Part shown: positions 58,318 through 64,000 of the stretch, one piece after another | Layout: every line of letters begins with the position of its first letter | Position numbering within the stretch: the first letter of the stretch is position 1 | NCBI RefSeq assembly: GCF_016907355.1 | Contig: NZ_JAFBBW010000001.1 | Span: 1,116,001-1,180,000, forward strand | Origin: Agromyces aurantiacus | Lineage (GTDB): Bacteria > Actinomycetota > Actinomycetes > Actinomycetales > Microbacteriaceae | Direction of reading: 5' to 3' | DNA: 64,000 nt | Position numbers and translations under genes: made by a program | The notes under the pieces: model-generated | What the model saw: the letters and a program-made list of their open reading frames with translations, nothing else | Databases searched by the model: none | Told to the model about the DNA's origin: nothing

Positions 58318-59783
58318 GGCCCGGCCGGCGGCAGCTCGGGACGGTGCAGGCGGCCGAGCATGCGCTCGGCGCCCGCCGGCGTGCGGCGGTCGAGCAGCGA
58401 GACGACGATGCCGGCGAGTGCCGCCGCCGGGATCGTCCACGCGCCGGGTTGGGCGAGCAGCGCCGCCCAGGCATCGCTGCGCGGGCCGAGCGCCGCCGTG
58501 GCGATGAGCGCCGCAGCGCACAGCGTGGATCCCACGACCATCGACGCGATCGCGCCGCGCGCCGTGAGCCGCGGCCACCAGATGCCGAGCACGATGACGG
58601 AGGTCAGCGCCGACGCGGCGAAGACGAACACGTTGCCGACCGAGCTGACCAGCCCCTGCGGCACGGTCGCGAGTGCGACCACGAGCGGCACGGCGGTGGT
58701 GAACAGGGCCGCCCAGCGGAACGAGCGCACGGTGCCGTGGAACAGGTCCTGGCTGACCGCGCTCGAGAGCGAGACGACCAGGCCCGACGAGGTGCCGAGG
58801 AACGCCGCGAGCGCCCCCGCGACGACCAGCGCCGTCAGCAGGTCGCCGACGATGCCCGGGAACAGGCGCGACGGGAGCAGCAGTGCCACGGTGTCGGCGA
58901 CGCCCGGCCGGGCGAGGTCGGGCGCGACCGCGCGGGCGATCAGGCCGATGGTGCCCGACACCATGTAGAACGCGCTGATGAGGCCGATCACGATCACCGT
59001 CGTCCACCGCGCCGACCCGCCCGTCGGGCTGGTGTAGAACCGCACGAGCACGTGCGGCAGCCCGATCGTGCCGCACAGGAGCGCGATCAGCAGCGACGCG
59101 GTCGTGTAGAGGTCGAGTCCGCCCGGCCCGCTCTCGTGCGGGAACACGAGCGCCGGGTCGATCGCGGGTTCGCGTCCGCCGGACGCGATCGCGAAGAAGA
59201 CGACGGGCACGGCGAGCGCGCCGAACTTCAGCCAGAACAGGAACGCCTGCACGAACGTGATCGAGCGCATGCCGCCCGCGGCGACCGAGCCCCCGACGAC
59301 GATCGCGACGCCGACCGCGCCCATCCACGGCGGGACGTCGGCGACGACGTTCACCGCGAGCGCGGCGCCGTGCAGCTGCGGCACGATGTACAGCCACCCG
59401 ATGACGAGCACGAGCACGCTCGTGATGCGTCGCGCCGCGAGGGAGTCGAGCCGGGCGTGCACGAAGTCGGGGATCGTGTATGCGCCGCTCCGGCGCAGCG
59501 GCGCCGCGACGAACACGAGCACGAGCAGGTACCCGGCCGCGTAGCCGATCGGGAACCAGAACGCCTCGGCGCCCGAGAGGAGCACGAGCCCCGACAGGCC
59601 GAGGAACGTGCCCGCCGAGAGGTACTCGCCGCTGATCGCCGACGCGTTCCACCACGGCCGGACCGTGCGCGAGGCCACGAAGAAGTCGCTCGTCGTGCGC
59701 GAGACGCGCACCCCGTACACGCCGATGCCGGCCGTCACAGCCAGCACGAGTGCGACCGCCGCGCCGGTGAGGAACGCGTTCAT
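58308..59783 (-). CDS. Sodium:solute symporter (SSS family, monocarboxylate/acetate type)
   Basis: The 491-residue protein has about 13 helices with the SSS pattern: VSRTTSDFFVASRTVRPWWNASAISGEYLSAGTFLGLSGLVLLSG, AYTIPDFVHARLDSLAARRITSVLVLVIGWLYIVPQLHGAA and GTIGLPHVLVRFYTSPTGGSARW, closest to ActP/MctP-type cation:acetate or pyruvate symporters. It overlaps by 4 bp a small two-helix membrane gene, the same pairing as actP-yjcH. The adjacent LytS/LytTR system and CstA suggest pyruvate or acetate uptake. Confidence 0.88.
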   Translation of the reverse strand: MNAFLTGAAVALVLAVTAGIGVYGVRVSRTTSDFFVASRTVRPWWNASAISGEYLSAGTFLGLSGLVLLSGAEAFWFPIGYAAGYLLVLVFVAAPLRRSGAYTIPDFVHARLDSLAARRITSVLVLVIGWLYIVPQLHGAALAVNVVADVPPWMGAVGVAIVVGGSVAAGGMRSITFVQAFLFWLKFGALAVPVVFFAIASGGREPAIDPALVFPHESGPGGLDLYTTASLLIALLCGTIGLPHVLVRFYTSPTGGSARWTTVIVIGLISAFYMVSGTIGLIARAVAPDLARPGVADTVALLLPSRLFPGIVGDLLTALVVAGALAAFLGTSSGLVVSLSSAVSQDLFHGTVRSFRWAALFTTAVPLVVALATVPQGLVSSVGNVFVFAASALTSVIVLGIWWPRLTARGAIASMVVGSTLCAAALIATAALGPRSDAWAALLAQPGAWTIPAAALAGIVVSLLDRRTPAGAERMLGRLHRPELPPAGPQT

Positions 59784-60157
59784 TCGTGCTCCACGAGCGC
59801 GTTGAACCGGCGTTCGGCGCGCCGCGCGAGCACCGCGTAGATGAGCGCGTGCACGAGGATGATCGGGAAGAAGCCGTACGCCTGGATGAGCCACGGCACG
59901 GGCACCCCGGCGACCACGACGTCGTCGAGCGCCGGCACCCGCGTGATCAGCACGATCACGCAGGCCACGACCACGACGAACGAGAGCACGGTCGCGAGCG
60001 CGAGCCGCGCCTGCGCGCGCATGAGGCTGCGGGTGAACATCGTCTCGGCCTCGCCGACCGGCACGGCTCCCGCACGCACCGGCGGGCGGTGCCGCGCCGC
60101 CGCGGCCGGGTCGACCGACGTCACGCGCTCGCGCGCCGGGCGATCGCCTTCGCTCAC
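59780..60157 (-). CDS. Small two-helix membrane protein (DUF485-like) paired with the SSS symporter
   Basis: 125 residues with helices at about 52-72 (RLALATVLSFVVVVACVIVLI) and 85-108 (WLIQAYGFFPIILVHALIYAVLA). The ending ARRAERRFNALVEHE and position before the symporter fit a YjcH/DUF485-type accessory subunit. It overlaps both neighbours by 4 bp: the regulator gene upstream and the symporter downstream. Confidence 0.75.
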   Translation of the reverse strand: MSEGDRPARERVTSVDPAAAARHRPPVRAGAVPVGEAETMFTRSLMRAQARLALATVLSFVVVVACVIVLITRVPALDDVVVAGVPVPWLIQAYGFFPIILVHALIYAVLARRAERRFNALVEHE

Positions 60158-60897
60158 CGTCGGTCCTCGCGCGCGTGCAGGATCGCGTCGCGCACCGATC
60201 CGACCGAACGGCGGCTCACGGGGATCTCCTCGCCCGCGACGACGACGGCCGGGTGCGCGCCGCTGAGGCGTGCGGTGGTGATCGCGGCGCGGTCGACGAG
60301 GTACGAGCGGTGCACGCGGATGAAGCCCGCGCTCGCCCAGCGCTCCTCGAGGTCGGAGATGGACTCGCGGACGAGGTGGCTGTCGGTCTCGGTGTGCAGC
60401 CGCGCGTAGTCGCCCTGCGATTGGACCCAGCGGACGTCGCTGCGGTGCACCACGCGCATCACGTCGCCGACCTTGACCGGGATGTGCTCGTCGGCGACCG
60501 TTCCCGGATCGCCGGACGCGTCGCGGCCGGTGAGGATCCGCGCGACCGCGCGCTCGAGCCGCTCCCGGCGGATCGGCTTCAGGATGAAGTCGACCGCGGC
60601 GACGTCGAAGGCCTCGACCGCGCCCGCCTCGTCGGCCGTCACGAACACGATCGCCGGCGGGCGGGCGAACCGCGTCATCGCCCGCGCCAGGTCGAACCCC
60701 GAGAGGCCGGGCATGTGGATGTCCAGGAACGCGGCATCAACGGGCTGCTCCGCGAGCAGGCGCACGGCCTCCGACCCCGACGACGCGCGCAGGATGCGGC
60801 CCACCCGCGGGTCGCGCCGGAGCAGCAGCTCGAGCTCGTCGAGCACGGGGCGCTCGTCGTCGGCGATGAGGACGTCGATGGTCGCGGGAGCCGTCAT
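60154..60897 (-). CDS. LytTR family response regulator
   Basis: A 247-residue regulator: receiver (about 7-125) with IADDERPVLDELELLLRR, Asp59 in DAAFLDIHMPGLSGFDL and Lys in AVDFILKPIRRERL, then a LytTR DNA-binding domain (about 140-245: IPVKVGDVMRVVHRSDVRWVQSQGDYARLHTETDSHLVRESISDLEERWASAGFIRVHRSYLVDRAAITTARL). Resembles BtsR/YehT and YpdB, which activate pyruvate transporters. It overlaps the kinase gene by 4 bp. Both the symporter and the cstA genes flanking the pair are probable targets. Confidence 0.93.
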   Translation of the reverse strand: MTAPATIDVLIADDERPVLDELELLLRRDPRVGRILRASSGSEAVRLLAEQPVDAAFLDIHMPGLSGFDLARAMTRFARPPAIVFVTADEAGAVEAFDVAAVDFILKPIRRERLERAVARILTGRDASGDPGTVADEHIPVKVGDVMRVVHRSDVRWVQSQGDYARLHTETDSHLVRESISDLEERWASAGFIRVHRSYLVDRAAITTARLSGAHPAVVVAGEEIPVSRRSVGSVRDAILHAREDRR

Positions 60898-62069
60898 CCG
60901 CTCGGCCTCTCGGTCTCGTGGAAGGGCTGGGACTTGGGGATGCGCATGCGCACGAGGGTGCCCGCACCGGGGTTCGTCTCGACCACGAGCGCGTGGTCGT
61001 CGCCGTAGATTCGCCGCAGGCGCGAGTCGACGTTGCGCAGGCCGACGTGGTCGGCGCGGCCCGGCGCGGTGAGCAGCCCGCGGAGCTCGTCGGGCGACAT
61101 GCCGACGCCGTCGTCGTCGACCGTGATCTCGGTGTGCGTTCCGTCGTCGTGCGCGCCGATCACGATGGTGCCCCCGCGCTCGCGCGGTTCGAGCCCGTGG
61201 CGCACCGCGTTCTCGACGAGCGGCTGCACGCTGAGGAATGGGATGACCGTCGCCAGCGTCTCGGGTTCGACCTGCAGGGTCACCGTCAGCCGCTCCTCGA
61301 AGCGCGCCCGCTCGAGCTCGACGTAGGAGTGCACGCTGCGCAGCTCCTCCGCGAGCGTCGTGAACTCGCCCTGCCGGCGGAACGAGTACCGGGTGAAGTC
61401 GGCGAAGTCGAGCACGAGGTCCTTCGCGCGCTCGGGGTCGGTGCTGATGTACGACGCGATCGCTCCGAGCGAGTTGTAGATGAAGTGGGGGCTGATCTGC
61501 GCGCGCAATGCCCGCAGTTCGGCCTCCGCGAGCGCCGCCCGCGAGGTCTCGAGCTCGCCGAGCTCGAGCTGCCGCCCGCACCACCTCGCCACCTCGGCCG
61601 TCGCGCGCACCAGCGGGGGCCGCACGCGATCGGCGAACGCGACGATCGCGCCGACCGTGCGGCCGTGTACGACGACCGGTGCGCCGACCGCGGGCGCCGA
61701 CGGCGCGCCGGACACCTGGCGGCGGCCGGACTCGACGACGCTCGACGCGACCTGCCACGCGGCATCCGAGAGCCCCGGCCGACCGTCGACCGAGAGGATG
61801 CGCTCGGTGTCGGCGATCGCGATCGCGTCGCTGCCGAGCAGCGAGCGCAGCGCGCGCGCCGCGCGCTGGGGGTCGCCCGAACCGAGCCCGCCGCGCAGGT
61901 GCACGGCCGCGCGCGACGCGAGCGAGAGCGTGCGGAACGTCGCCCGCTCGACGTCGCTGCCGAGGTCGCGCGAGCCGCGCGCGAGCCGCCACACGACCTG
62001 CAGGAGCAGGGTCAGCGCGATGCCGATGCCGACCCCGACGAGGATCGGCAGCCATGCATCGTCGATCAT
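60894..62069 (-). CDS. LytS-like sensor histidine kinase
   Basis: A 391-residue kinase: one N-terminal helix (about 6-28), a GAF-like domain (about 60-165) containing VGAPVVVHGRTVGAIVAFADRVRPP, HisKA_7 with His195 in LRAQISPHFIYNSLGAIASYISTDPERAKDLVLDFADFTRYSFRRQGEFTTLAEEL and an ATPase domain with ENAVRHGLEPRERGG and VDDDGVGMSPDELRGLL. AGGAGG before ATG 62069 fixes the start. It lacks the multi-helix 5TM-LYT region of BtsS; the soluble GAF domain must take the sensing role. Confidence 0.93.
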   Translation of the reverse strand: MIDDAWLPILVGVGIGIALTLLLQVVWRLARGSRDLGSDVERATFRTLSLASRAAVHLRGGLGSGDPQRAARALRSLLGSDAIAIADTERILSVDGRPGLSDAAWQVASSVVESGRRQVSGAPSAPAVGAPVVVHGRTVGAIVAFADRVRPPLVRATAEVARWCGRQLELGELETSRAALAEAELRALRAQISPHFIYNSLGAIASYISTDPERAKDLVLDFADFTRYSFRRQGEFTTLAEELRSVHSYVELERARFEERLTVTLQVEPETLATVIPFLSVQPLVENAVRHGLEPRERGGTIVIGAHDDGTHTEITVDDDGVGMSPDELRGLLTAPGRADHVGLRNVDSRLRRIYGDDHALVVETNPGAGTLVRMRIPKSQPFHETERPSG

Positions 62070-62091
62070 GCGCCCTCCTGTCACGGCGGCG

Positions 62092-62342
62092 TCAGCAGCA
62101 GCGGGCCCCCGGGTTGCGGTCCTGATCGTCCATTCTCGCGCGCCAGAAGGCGCGTTCGGTGAGGGGCGGATGCTCCGGGCCGTGGTGTGCGCGGTGGTGC
62201 TCGAGATAGCGGCGATACGCCGTGTCGCCCATGAGCTCCTGCAGGTACCATCCGACCGCCCCGACGAGGCGGCGGACGGCGGGCAGGGCCGCGCCCGCCC
62301 GGACCTGGATCCGGGCGGGGCGGCCGTGGCTGCCGGCGGTCA

Positions 62343-62343
<1 letters not shown>
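62092..62343 (-). CDS. YbdD/YjiX family protein
   Basis: An 83-residue protein: VRRLVGAVGWYLQELMGDTAYRRYLEHHRAHHGPEHPPLTERAFWRARMDDQDRNPGARCC, with the YLQELMGD.AY..YL.H...H....P.L....FWR...D....P..RCC family pattern. YbdD proteins accompany CstA in enterobacteria and others. The start overlaps the cstA stop by one base (TGATG), indicating coupled translation. Confidence 0.93.

Positions 62344-64000
<1,657 letters not shown>

Overview
The window looks like chromosomal DNA of a high-GC Gram-positive actinobacterium, most likely Microbacteriaceae close to Agromyces. This rests on the very high GC content with strongly GC-ending codons, leaderless TANNNT-ATG gene starts, abundant TetR/LysR/GntR regulators, actinobacterial two-component kinases, and a stand-alone ectB-type diaminobutyrate aminotransferase. 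The last point fits a genus whose peptidoglycan contains 2,4-diaminobutyrate. No tRNA, rRNA, CRISPR array, prophage or insertion sequence is seen. Genes are dense and often overlap by 4-8 bp.

Layout. 1-9.5 kb: a TetR-LysR pair, an ABM monooxygenase/DJ-1 pair, a secreted or membrane lytic transglycosylase, an aldo/keto reductase, an FGE-fold protein, a shortened AlkD-like glycosylase, a putrescine-type APC permease, and an ArsR-like regulator divergent from a RibD/DHFR-like and an FMN-binding gene. 9.5-14.3 kb: two ABC exporter systems (ABC-2 type and MacB/LolD type), each with its own TetR regulator; a perfect 15-bp operator lies before the MacB operon. 14.4-17.6 kb: an ECF sigma factor with a SnoaL-like tail, a DHFR-like protein and a DHA2 drug exporter.

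17.7-32.1 kb is the most interesting region, a glycan-utilisation locus. A secreted GHL10 glycosidase diverges from an eight-gene-plus operon: lipoprotein, two sugar ABC permeases, GntR/UTRA regulator, DUF4127 protein, FAD oxidoreductase, NanE-like epimerase, GH38 alpha-mannosidase and BadF-type sugar kinase. Both divergent promoters can be read, and TGGT/ACCA inverted repeats sit in or on them. The DUF4127 and FAD-oxidoreductase steps are not explained by a known amino-sugar pathway.

32.1-47.7 kb is mixed: YdeI-like protein, DUF151 protein, a two-helix potassium channel, an IclR regulator with an S-adenosylhomocysteine-hydrolase paralogue that lacks several catalytic residues, a 47-residue cysteine-rich protein, an NhaA-thioredoxin fusion, an MHS symporter, NUDIX, GNAT, a quinone reductase, and a multicopper oxidase with a membrane partner. 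47.9-52.7 kb: two tandem paralogous histidine kinases feed one NarL-type response regulator. 52.7-58.3 kb: a ROK protein without the zinc motif, orphan ectB, a cupin, a TetR-controlled oxidoreductase with a tandem operator, and a GNAT. 58.3-64 kb: an SSS symporter with a small partner, a LytS/LytTR two-component system, YbdD and CstA, resembling the pyruvate-sensing BtsSR/BtsT arrangement; cstA runs off the right edge.
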